Source of the DNA: Chloroflexota bacterium
Lineage (GTDB): Bacteria; Chloroflexota; Anaerolineae; 4572-78; J111
DNA length: 64,000 bases
Reading direction: 5' to 3'
Assembly: GCA_016860845.1 (NCBI GenBank)
Contig: BOKF01000025.1
Location: 1 to 64,000 of the forward strand
The translations under genes and the position numbers were made by a program. How positions within the stretch are numbered: the stretch's first letter is position 1; every line of letters begins with the position of its first letter. The notes beneath the pieces are model-generated. The model worked only from the letters and a program-made list of their open reading frames with translations. It did no database searches and was not told the origin of the DNA. This document shows positions 44,873 through 51,883 of this stretch, piece after piece.

Positions 44873-45814
44873 ATGGCGACTATCGGGATTATGATCGAAG
44901 GCCAGGAGGACCTGACCTGGGAGCGGCTCTTCCGGCTGGCTGAGGCCGTTGAAACGCTGGGCTTTGAGTCTCTCTTCCGTTCGGACCATCTCACGGCGTT
45001 GAACGGCGAGTCGCAACGCGCCTCGCTGGCCCTGTGGCCTTCGCTGACCGCGCTGGCGATGAAGACACAGCGCATCCGCTTTGGGCCGCTGGTCTGTTCG
45101 ATGACCTTTCGCCAGCCGGCGCTGCTGGCCAAGATGGCGGCTGCGGTAGATGTCCTTTCCAACGGCCGGCTTGATCTGGGACTGGGCGCGGGCTGGTATG
45201 AAGGCGAGCATCGCATGTTTGGCCTGGATTTTCCGCCGTATCGCACCCGCCTGGAGATGCTGGACGAGGGCACGCAGGTGATCAAGCTGCTGTGGTCAGG
45301 CCAACCCGTCAGCTTTACCGGCCGGCACTACCGTCTGCAGGCCGCGGAAACGTTTCCTCTGCCAGCCCAGCCCCTGCTCCCGATCATCATGGGCGGCAAG
45401 GGCGAAAAAACCCTGCAAATTGTAGCCATACATGCGACCGAGTGGAACTGCTCCTACGTTGGACTGGATATTTTCCGCCAGAAATCGGGCCAACTGGATG
45501 ACTACTGCCTGGCTCTTGGGCGCGACCCAGCCGCCCTGCGCCGCTCCCTGATGATTCCTTTCATTATCGGCCCGGATGAAACCACGGTCCAAAAACGCCT
45601 TGAGACTCATCAAGCCATGTTCTCAGACCTCCCCCGCACCTACGCCGAGTGGCGAGCCAGAGGCTTTCTCGGCGGCAGCCCGCAGCAACTGCTCGACCAG
45701 CTCAAAGCCTTTGAGGAGGCTGGGGTACGCCGCTTTATGCTCCAACACAATGACCTCGACGACCTGGACTCGCTGGAGCTGCTGGCCGGCCAAGTACTTC
45801 CGTATTTTGGCTAA
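44873..45814 (+). CDS. LLM-class (luciferase-like) flavin/F420-dependent oxidoreductase
   Basis: 313 residues from the ATG at 44873 with GGAGGG upstream. The bacterial-luciferase-like TIM barrel shows LAEAVETLGFESLFRSDHL, TQRIRFGPLVCSMTFRQPALLAKMAAAVDVLS, GRLDLGLGAGWYEGEH (cofactor phosphate site) and LPIIMGGKGEKTL. The features fit the F420-dependent branch, common in Chloroflexota and Actinobacteria, but FMN cannot be excluded. It is probably co-transcribed with the molybdenum hydroxylase, apart from the intervening hairpin, which suggests a shared oxidation pathway. Confidence 0.87.
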   Translation: MATIGIMIEGQEDLTWERLFRLAEAVETLGFESLFRSDHLTALNGESQRASLALWPSLTALAMKTQRIRFGPLVCSMTFRQPALLAKMAAAVDVLSNGRLDLGLGAGWYEGEHRMFGLDFPPYRTRLEMLDEGTQVIKLLWSGQPVSFTGRHYRLQAAETFPLPAQPLLPIIMGGKGEKTLQIVAIHATEWNCSYVGLDIFRQKSGQLDDYCLALGRDPAALRRSLMIPFIIGPDETTVQKRLETHQAMFSDLPRTYAEWRARGFLGGSPQQLLDQLKAFEEAGVRRFMLQHNDLDDLDSLELLAGQVLPYFG

Positions 45815-45989
45815 TTCTGGTTCAGCCACCAAGAAAGGTCATCGCTGGCCGGTTCCACTCTGCCGGCCCGGATTATCACTCAGGACATCCGCGTTCCAGC
45901 TTATTTCTCCGGCTGTCTTTTCCCCGGCCCAAATCCTCTCTTTACCTTAATTTTTGCCTCACTCTCTGTTCAGATGGCCCCAATTCGAT

Positions 45990-45995
45990 TATAAT
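45990..45995 (+). promoter_or_regulatory. -10 element upstream of the pentapeptide gene
   Basis: TATAAT at 45990-45995. A poor -35 (TGTTCA) lies 17 bp upstream. The 393-bp spacer 45815-46207 holds this, two hairpins and a core-site-like 10-mer, and otherwise nothing I recognise. Confidence 0.4.
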
Positions 45996-46076
45996 AGGGT
46001 AGCTGGCCTGCACAAGACCCGCTCCAAAAATTACTATACTTTTCAAGGATAGTGTGCTGAGAGGAAAAAGCATATA

Positions 46077-46135
46077 GGCATCTACCTATAGATGCCATTC
46101 CCCAAAGGTATATAGATATAGATGCGTATATACCT
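46077..46135 (+). promoter_or_regulatory. Two tandem hairpins in the leader of the pentapeptide gene
   Basis: Hairpin 1: GGCATCTA (46077-46084), CCTA loop, TAGATGCC (46089-46096). Hairpin 2: AGGTATATA (46106-46114), 12-nt loop containing TAGATGC, TATATACCT (46127-46135). Both are perfect. The word TAGATGC in the loop of hairpin 2 could pair with GCATCTA of hairpin 1, allowing alternative folds. Confidence 0.4.
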
Positions 46136-46153
46136 CCTGCAACAGAATCAATA

Positions 46154-46163
46154 GTTGGGCGGC
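46154..46163 (+). other. Integron-type core-site 10-mer, left boundary of a cassette
   Basis: GTTGGGCGGC contains GTTRRRY (GTTGGGC) and is identical to the right end of the attC-like site at 47454-47463. It lies 45 bp before the pentapeptide gene start. No attC or attI signature precedes it. Confidence 0.45.
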
Positions 46164-46207
46164 AACAGAAACGCACTTGACAATTCTGGATAAGTGAGAG
46201 GAGATTA

Positions 46208-47197
46208 GTGGGTACTAGATTAACACGCAAGAAGGTTGAAGAAATAATCCGATCTGCTCGTGAGAAGGGTCAAAAGCCAAATTTCTGCAGAGCGAACCTC
46301 AGAGGAGTAGATTTACACCGAACAGACCTTAGGGAAGCAAACTTCAGTGGAGCAGATCTTATCGAAGCGGATCTTAGCGCGGCAGATCTTAGTAAGGCTG
46401 ATCTCAGGGAGGCAGACCTTAGCTGGACAAAACTTAACGAGGCGATCCTCTTCAAAGCAGACCTTAGCCACGCTAATCTCTATAAAGCGGACCTGACCCA
46501 GGCGATCCTCAATGATGCAGTCATGATCCGGGCAGATCTCTACGAGGCGATCCTTTTCGAGGCACAACTCATAGGCACAAACCTCAGCGAGGCGTATCTT
46601 ATGCGGACCATCCTCATCAACGCAAGCCTCAGCCTAGCCAACCTCAGTCAAGCATATCTCCAGGAAACAGACCTCCACAAGGCAGACCTTTATAAAGCCA
46701 ACCTTAGTAAAGCGGACATTTACTTGGCGAACTTCACCGGAGCGAACCTTAGCAAAATAGACCTTAGCGAGGCCGTGGTAGGACGAGGCATTTTCGGAGA
46801 CGTTGATCTTAGCACAGTTAAGGGACTTGAGACGGTGAGACATAATGGACCTTCGACCATCGGTATTGATACTATTTTTTGTTCAAAGGGCAATATCCCC
46901 CCGATTTTTTTGGAAAGGACAGGTGTACTACCCGAGTTTATAGCCTATCTTGAGAAAATTAAGATTCCTAAATGCCAGTATAGCCAAGAAACACTAGATA
47001 TCTGGATAATTACCAAGCAGCAGGTGGTGGAAACCTGTAGCAGAAGATTAGGTCATTATCAAAGGCAAGCCGCCGAATACGGGTCGCTAAATGTACCCTT
47101 CCACATCATTGAGGAAATTGATAAGGCAAAAAAGGAGATTGAAGAAGGTTTGGCTCAAATCAAGGAGTGGCAACAACTCAAAGATCTACATTACTAA
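46208..47197 (+). CDS. Pentapeptide-repeat protein with EAD-like helical C terminus
   Basis: 329 residues. The start is GTG at 46208 with GGAG upstream. After a basic N terminus, residues about 20-205 are nearly uninterrupted A(D/N)LxxA pentapeptides (for example ADLSKADLREADLS), forming a right-handed quadrilateral beta helix. Residues 206-245 (HNGPSTIGIDTIFCSKG, FLERTGVLPEFIAYL) match a segment that in related proteins precedes a TIR domain. Here the TIR is absent and an 80-residue helical end follows (RRLGHYQRQAAEYG, VPFHIIEEIDKAKKEI), resembling the hairpin of EAD-type adaptors. It is framed by core-site 10-mers and an attC-like site, so it may be a gene cassette. Qnr-like DNA mimicry or a scaffold role is possible. 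Confidence 0.8.
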   Translation: MGTRLTRKKVEEIIRSAREKGQKPNFCRANLRGVDLHRTDLREANFSGADLIEADLSAADLSKADLREADLSWTKLNEAILFKADLSHANLYKADLTQAILNDAVMIRADLYEAILFEAQLIGTNLSEAYLMRTILINASLSLANLSQAYLQETDLHKADLYKANLSKADIYLANFTGANLSKIDLSEAVVGRGIFGDVDLSTVKGLETVRHNGPSTIGIDTIFCSKGNIPPIFLERTGVLPEFIAYLEKIKIPKCQYSQETLDIWIITKQQVVETCSRRLGHYQRQAAEYGSLNVPFHIIEEIDKAKKEIEEGLAQIKEWQQLKDLHY

Positions 47198-47334
47198 GCC
47201 TAGAAATGTTCGGACCTAATCTATTATTTTTGCAATTGGCAAGTTTGGCGTTAATTTGTAAAGTGGGCATAAAAATAAGGGGCTGAGAAAAATGGGTTAG
47301 GCCAGTCGCCGGGCCAGCGGTTACACTAAATGCC

Positions 47335-47460
47335 GCCCAACAAGTCGCTGTAGCCGAATTGCTACCTTGCTCCGTTTTTCGACCATCTCTTGCCGGCCAA
47401 GTTGTCGTAAAATGGGGTTAACCGTGCTGGCCCGCAAGCGGCTAAGCTCAGGCGTTGGGC
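47335..47460 (+). other. attC-like recombination site after the pentapeptide gene
   Basis: R'' GCCCAAC (47335-47341, RYYYAAC) and R' GTTGGGC (47454-47460, GTTRRRY) enclose L''-like CGCTGTAGCCG and L'-like CGGCTAAGCTC with one extrahelical base. Flanking GGC/GCC extends the pairing to 10 bp. The length of 126 bp is within the known range. The layout closely follows the classical aadA-type attC. A second inverted pair (GGGCCAGCGGTTA at 47311 and TAACCGTGCTGGCCC at 47419) interleaves with it. The rest of the 327-bp spacer holds no gene. Confidence 0.5.
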
Positions 47461-47524
47461 GGCTAAAAAGCGTTAGTTTGATGGTAATTAACAAACAACC
47501 TTTCAATTTCTAAAAGGAGTATTC

Positions 47525-47938
47525 ATGGCACTCGATATAAAGCAAGTTGAATACTACAATATAATAGTCAATGATCATATGGCTGACGGCTCTCGATTAC
47601 TTTCCATAATTGCCGGCGCCGGTGTCAGCTTCCACGCTTTTAAAGCAGTTCCCCTGGGACCCAGGCGGACGCAGTTCTCTCTCTTTCCTATGGACAGCGT
47701 AAAGATGGCTGATGGCGCTGTAAAGGCAGGATTGAAATTGGATGGTCCTTACTCTGCCCTTTTAATTAAAGGCGATGAAAAATCGGGGGCTCTTGCTGAT
47801 ATCTACCAGAAGTTATCTCAGGCAGGTATTCAAGTGGACGAATCTATGGGTATTGCCGATATAAATGGAGGTTACGGCATCGTCCTCCACCTTAAGCAGG
47901 AAGAATGTAATAAAGCTATGACGGCTTTGAATATGTAA
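47525..47938 (+). CDS. ACT-domain-like small protein
   Basis: 137 residues with AAAGGAG before the ATG. Two similar halves are visible: residues 8-65 (VEYYNIIVNDHMADGSRLLSII onward) and 78-137 (ALLIKGDEKSGALADIYQKL onward, SQAGIQVDESMG, GGYGIVLHL). Each has the beta-alpha-beta-beta-alpha-beta pattern and the turn typical of ACT-type ligand-binding domains. It has no catalytic domain, so it could be a regulatory subunit or a small-molecule sensor. It lies between two inverted core-site 10-mers (47454 and 48134), like the pentapeptide gene before it. Confidence 0.65.
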   Translation: MALDIKQVEYYNIIVNDHMADGSRLLSIIAGAGVSFHAFKAVPLGPRRTQFSLFPMDSVKMADGAVKAGLKLDGPYSALLIKGDEKSGALADIYQKLSQAGIQVDESMGIADINGGYGIVLHLKQEECNKAMTALNM

Positions 47939-47982
47939 GGCAGTTCCAAGATTTAAATCATCCAATTGTTCTCACCGGCTTG

Positions 47983-48039
47983 ATGCGTGATACGTGATGC
48001 GTAAGAAATCTTGCCTGGATACCATCACGTATCACGCAT
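47983..48039. repeat. Inverted pair of GTGATACGTGATGCG-type words
   Basis: ATGCGTGATACGTGATG (47983-47999) is the perfect 17-bp inverse of CATCACGTATCACGCAT (48023-48039). This is the longest perfect arm among the tandem-word inverted repeats of the window. Confidence 0.65.
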
Positions 48040-48132
48040 TACGTATCACGGACTTTGGATAATTATTTTCTTGGAGTTGCCTAAGCCTTTCACTGGCTTT
48101 TAGAGCAATATGAAAATCCCAACAAGAAAAAA

Positions 48133-48152
48133 AGCCGCCCAACCAGGCGGCT
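48133..48152 (-). terminator. Terminator of the GNAT gene, overlapping a core-site 10-mer
   Basis: On the minus strand AGCCGCC (48152-48146), 6-nt loop, GGCGGCT (48139-48133), then TTTTTTTCTTG. The loop region includes GTTGGGCGGC on the minus strand (48143-48134), the fourth copy of that 10-mer. A further weak hairpin AGCCCA/TGGGCT lies at 48213-48244. The remaining 319-bp spacer has no gene. Confidence 0.65.
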
Positions 48153-48257
48153 AAGCGCCTGACCGTTAGCCGCCTGAGCCTTTACCCGTTCAGCCTCCCT
48201 CTAAAGGCCATCTAGCCCAAACACCCGCCTTTAGCGTTCTGGGCTAATTGCTCCATT

Positions 48258-49070
48258 CTATTCAGACTTCCAGAAGAAATGATCCATGATACAGAGCTTC
48301 CGAAAGCCCAGCCGCTGGTAGACCCGATACCCCATGTCAGAAGATTGCAGGACTGCGGCGTGATAGCCCATGTGGCGGGCCTCGTGCAGCGGTTTCAGCG
48401 TTAAGGCAGCGCCAATACCCTGCCCGCGGGCTTCGGCCAGCGCGGCCACATTGTAGATTCCGGCGACGCCGGCCCCAAGAAACAAGGAGGCTGTCGCTAC
48501 AGGCTGGTCGTGCAAGTAGCCCAAATAGTGCCGGAGCGGCAGGTCGAGTCCCAAGCCGGCCAGCAGTGCAAAAAAGGGCTGGAAGGCGGCTTCCGGGATT
48601 TGATAACCCTTGATAAAGATGCTGGTCCACGTTTGTAAAGCTTCCAGATTGTCCACCGGTTTGATGAGCAGTTCGTCTGGCTGCGGCAGCGAGGGCGGTA
48701 GAGCAGCCAAATCTACCGCCATGCCCGGTGTATTGGCGTCGTAGCCAAAGCCCTGGGGCAAGAGCTGGCCGGCCCAGGCAGTCACCGGAAGCTGCGGCTC
48801 CAGCCACCAGGTAAAGATGGGGACACGCTGGGCCTTGAAGTAAACCAGATTTTCCTGAATGGCCTGTTCTTCGTTGGCCCTGGCCGGCTGGACGCTCAGA
48901 ACACCGCTGAACCAGGGATGGGGCACCGGGGTGTGCCACCTGATAAAGGTGGGGCCTTCGTAAAACTGCGTCTGGCTGGAGCGGCTTAGATAGCGAAAGA
49001 AGTCGTACAAATTGGCTTTTGTGGCTTTTGCTAAAGCGGCTTCCGCAAGGTCTGTCAGAATTTCGTTCAT
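48258..49070 (-). CDS. GNAT-family N-acetyltransferase
   Basis: 270 residues. The C-terminal third has the GNAT acetyl-CoA site: ATASLFLGAGVAGIYNVA, then the pyrophosphate loop ARGQGIGAALTL and the late SSDMGYRVYQRLGF. The N-terminal 120 residues (WHTPVPHPWFSGVL, FTWWLEPQLP) form a second, degenerate GNAT-like half, so it may be a double-domain member. The substrate is unknown. It ends at an intrinsic terminator at 48133 and has no operon partner. Confidence 0.85.
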   Translation of the reverse strand: MNEILTDLAEAALAKATKANLYDFFRYLSRSSQTQFYEGPTFIRWHTPVPHPWFSGVLSVQPARANEEQAIQENLVYFKAQRVPIFTWWLEPQLPVTAWAGQLLPQGFGYDANTPGMAVDLAALPPSLPQPDELLIKPVDNLEALQTWTSIFIKGYQIPEAAFQPFFALLAGLGLDLPLRHYLGYLHDQPVATASLFLGAGVAGIYNVAALAEARGQGIGAALTLKPLHEARHMGYHAAVLQSSDMGYRVYQRLGFRKLCIMDHFFWKSE

Positions 49071-49334
49071 TGGTTATCCAACCCTCCGCCGCCGGAACGG
49101 CTGTCAGAATGGCAAGCGTAGACTGCATTGAACTCGCCGCCGCCAAAAGGTCTAAAATCCTCCGCTAACCTCCCCAAAGAGTCAGGAAATGGGGAGGCAA
49201 TTTACCTGTACCCTCTCCGTCTTTTCCACTATAGTGGCATCGTAAAAACACACCTCCTTCCTCTCCCGCCATAACCCGCCACCACATAGACCAACGAATT
49301 GATGATCAGAATTTTATTAAAGTGTGGAGGGATC

Positions 49335-50702
49335 ATGTCACTTTCAAACGTAAATCGGATTTCTGCGCAAAAAAAGCGCTGGCCTGTATTGGGGTTGGTG
49401 CTGCTGGCTCTAACAATGCTATTTACCCTCACTGCCCAAGCAGCTATCATCACCGTTAATACCACTGCCGATGAAGTCAACAACGATGGCGACTGTTCGC
49501 TGCGTGAGGCCATTCGCGCCGCCAATCTGAACCAGGTGGTGGATGCCTGCCCGGCGGGCAGCGGCGCCGATACCATCATCCTGCCGGCAGGCGTCTACGA
49601 TTTGACCATTGCCGGCGCAAGCGAAAGCGCTGCCCTTACCGGCGACCTGAATATTACCGAAGGTCTAACAATAACGGGTTCCGGGGCAAACAACACCATC
49701 ATTGACGCCAACGGCCTTGACCGGGTTTTTGACATCGTTAGCCCGACCCCAGTGTTAATCTCCGGGGTAACCATTCAGGGCGGCGACTCGGGCAGCCGGG
49801 CGGGAGGTGGCATAAGAGTTGGATCGGGTTCATTGACCCTGGCCTCCAGCCGGGTAAGGAATAACACGGGCAGTGATGCCATTTATGTTCTATTTTCGGC
49901 GGCTCTCACCATTACTAACAGCCGCATTCACAATAACACCGACAGGGGCGTGTTTGTAGGCGGCACAGCCACTATCAATCAGAGCACGATCAGTGGTAAC
50001 ACCGCTACCAACCCTGGCGCGGGCATCGCCAGTACAGGGGCATTAACCATCACCAACAGCACTATCAGCGGCAACAGCACGGATACCGATGGCGGCGGTA
50101 TCCGCAGTGATGGCACAGCAAACTTGTACAATGTCACCATCACCAACAATACGGCTAATGCCGATGGCGTCAATTTTGATGGCGGCGGCGGGATTAGCGC
50201 CTTAGGGGGTACCTTTACGATTAGAAATTCCATCATTGCCGGCAATATTCATATTAACGCGAGTCCTGTACCGGATTGCTCGGGAACGATCTCCAGTGCA
50301 GGGTACAACTTAATCCAGAACCTGACCGGTTGCACTATCAGCGGCGATACGACAGGTAACATTACGGGGGTCAGCCCCAATCTTGGGCCGCTGCAAAACA
50401 ATGGCGGAACGACTCAGACCCATGCCCTCTTGACAGGCAGCCTGGCGATTAATGCAGGCAACCCGACCGGCTGTTTAGACCAGCATAACGCTCTGCTAAC
50501 CACCGACCAACGCGGCTATGCCCGTAGCGGTGTCTGCGACATAGGCGCCTTCGAATACGATTCGCCCGGCACACCCACGCCAACCGCCACGCCCACCCAT
50601 ACTCCAACCGGCACTCTGACCCCAACTTCACCTACGCCCGATCCTGCCCCTTCAGCCACGCCGACACCACCTGGAGTTTATCTGCCAATTATTCACAAGT
50701 GA
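49335..50702 (+). CDS. Secreted CSLREA/choice-of-anchor Q beta-helix protein with YLPII tail
   Basis: 455 residues from the ATG at 49335 (GGAGGG close upstream). A signal peptide (RWPVLGLVLLALTMLFTLTAQA) is followed by the CSLREA motif (NNDGDCSLREAIRAAN), then a right-handed parallel beta helix (about 100-400) with repeated short NTIxGN-like rungs (ITNSTISGNSTDTDGGG). A Thr/Pro-rich linker (TPTATPTHTPTGTLTP) leads to a C terminus VYLPIIHK. The tail is a recurring but uncharacterised C-terminal motif in Chloroflexota surface proteins. A cell-surface adhesin or polysaccharide-binding role is inferred. Confidence 0.83.
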   Translation: MSLSNVNRISAQKKRWPVLGLVLLALTMLFTLTAQAAIITVNTTADEVNNDGDCSLREAIRAANLNQVVDACPAGSGADTIILPAGVYDLTIAGASESAALTGDLNITEGLTITGSGANNTIIDANGLDRVFDIVSPTPVLISGVTIQGGDSGSRAGGGIRVGSGSLTLASSRVRNNTGSDAIYVLFSAALTITNSRIHNNTDRGVFVGGTATINQSTISGNTATNPGAGIASTGALTITNSTISGNSTDTDGGGIRSDGTANLYNVTITNNTANADGVNFDGGGGISALGGTFTIRNSIIAGNIHINASPVPDCSGTISSAGYNLIQNLTGCTISGDTTGNITGVSPNLGPLQNNGGTTQTHALLTGSLAINAGNPTGCLDQHNALLTTDQRGYARSGVCDIGAFEYDSPGTPTPTATPTHTPTGTLTPTSPTPDPAPSATPTPPGVYLPIIHK

Positions 50703-50713
50703 AAATGGAGGGA

Positions 50714-51622
50714 TCAGTCGCAGTCATCCCCCGCATCTATGACCCGGCGCATAGCCTCGGCCAGCACTGTTCCCACCAGCGAACCGGTAATCACATCGCC
50801 GGGGTAGTGGACGCCCAGGTAAATCCGAGAGAAGGCCACCAGGGTTGCCAGCACGTACCACACCGGAGCCAGGAGGGGATAATGGCGGCTCAACAGCCAG
50901 GCCCCGGCAAAGGCGGCGGCCGAGTGGCCGGATGGGAAGGAATAGCTGCCCGGTTTGCGGCCCACGGTGATCGCCTGCACGATGTCAATAAAGGGCCGGC
51001 GGCGACGGAAGTAATATTTGATCGGATATTCGACGATGAGGGTGGCAAACCAGAGCGGTGGAGCGACCTGCAAAAACACCCGGCGATGGCGGCGGCGATT
51101 AAACAGCACGGCCCCAAAGAGACCGGCCAGCCAGGCCATGCCGCCATTAAAGGCAATGGTTAAAGCAGTCATAATCCCGTTGGTCAACCAATTATGGGGC
51201 AAGTGATTGACCGCCAGGAACAGGCGTACATCAATTTTTTGATAAGGCTTCATCCGTGACAGAATGGCCTCCCGCAAAAGCGAGCGCTGCTGCTCCAGCT
51301 CCGGTTCACGCTCGCCGCGCTGCTCCGGGTTGAGGACTGCCTGGAGGGCCTGTTCCAGGGCTTCGCGGGTTTCGCCGCTGCTGCTAGCCACTTGCTGGGC
51401 CGCGCTCAGCAGCGTCGCCGACGCCTTTTCCGGCCCTGGCGGCGCAGCCGCGGCGGCGGTCTGAACTGTCTCTCCCGGCTCCGGCTCGGCGGGGACCTCT
51501 TCACGCACCTCCCGCTCCGTGGGGCCGGCGGCGGCATCCAGCACGGTTTCGGCCACCTGTTGGGCCTGTTCCGGCGTGGTAATCTCGCCGACGGCTTCCT
51601 TTACATCCATCATATCGGCCAT
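50714..51622 (-). CDS. PAP2-family membrane phosphatase with long acidic N-terminal tail
   Basis: 302 residues. The N-terminal roughly 125 residues are soluble, Glu/Ala/Pro-rich and probably disordered. The PAP2 domain follows with about five membrane segments and the three signature blocks KYYFRRRRP, SFPSGHSAAAFAG and SRIYLGVHYPGDV. Such enzymes dephosphorylate phosphatidic acid, undecaprenyl pyrophosphate or similar lipids on the outer face of the membrane. The acidic tail is atypical and could bind partners or cations. It converges with the beta-helix protein, with 11 bp between the stops. Confidence 0.88.
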   Translation of the reverse strand: MADMMDVKEAVGEITTPEQAQQVAETVLDAAAGPTEREVREEVPAEPEPGETVQTAAAAAPPGPEKASATLLSAAQQVASSSGETREALEQALQAVLNPEQRGEREPELEQQRSLLREAILSRMKPYQKIDVRLFLAVNHLPHNWLTNGIMTALTIAFNGGMAWLAGLFGAVLFNRRRHRRVFLQVAPPLWFATLIVEYPIKYYFRRRRPFIDIVQAITVGRKPGSYSFPSGHSAAAFAGAWLLSRHYPLLAPVWYVLATLVAFSRIYLGVHYPGDVITGSLVGTVLAEAMRRVIDAGDDCD

Positions 51623-51746
51623 ATCTTCCCCCTTTACCTAACCAAAGTCCTGACTCAAGAAACCTTAATTATTCTAGCAGGCCGGCGGTCTGATTACAAT
51701 CCCCTTTCCTACGAACCTCCTAACCTGCCCTGAATGGTTATTACTT

Positions 51747-51881
51747 TCAGGACTTACGCAAATCATGTCATTTTGAGCGACGAAGGAGCGAAAAATCCCT
51801 AAAACCTGCGCTTGCAAGCAGATTTTTGAGGGATTCTTCACTCCGCTACGCTTCGTTCAGAATGACGTGCATAAGTCCTGA
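51747..51881. mobile_element. Second MITE-like element, inverse of the one at 11298
   Basis: TCAGGACTTACGCA (51747-51760) and TGCATAAGTCCTGA (51868-51881) are terminal inverted repeats with one mismatch. The interior (GTCATTTTGAGCGACGAAGG at the left, TTCGTTCAGAATGAC at the right) is homologous to the first copy in opposite orientation. It ends 2 bp before the kinase stop codon. Confidence 0.75.
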
Positions 51882-51883
51882 CT

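Noticed and set aside
46208..47197. Assigning the pentapeptide protein as a Qnr quinolone-resistance protein
   Set aside because: It has an uninterrupted repeat and a C-terminal adaptor-like region, without the Qnr loops and dimer domain.
47321..47506. 61-residue minus-strand open frame (RPTPELSRLRAS...)
   Set aside because: It is a translation of the attC-like arms. There is no ribosome site and it overlaps the site completely; such frames are common artefacts of attC sequences.
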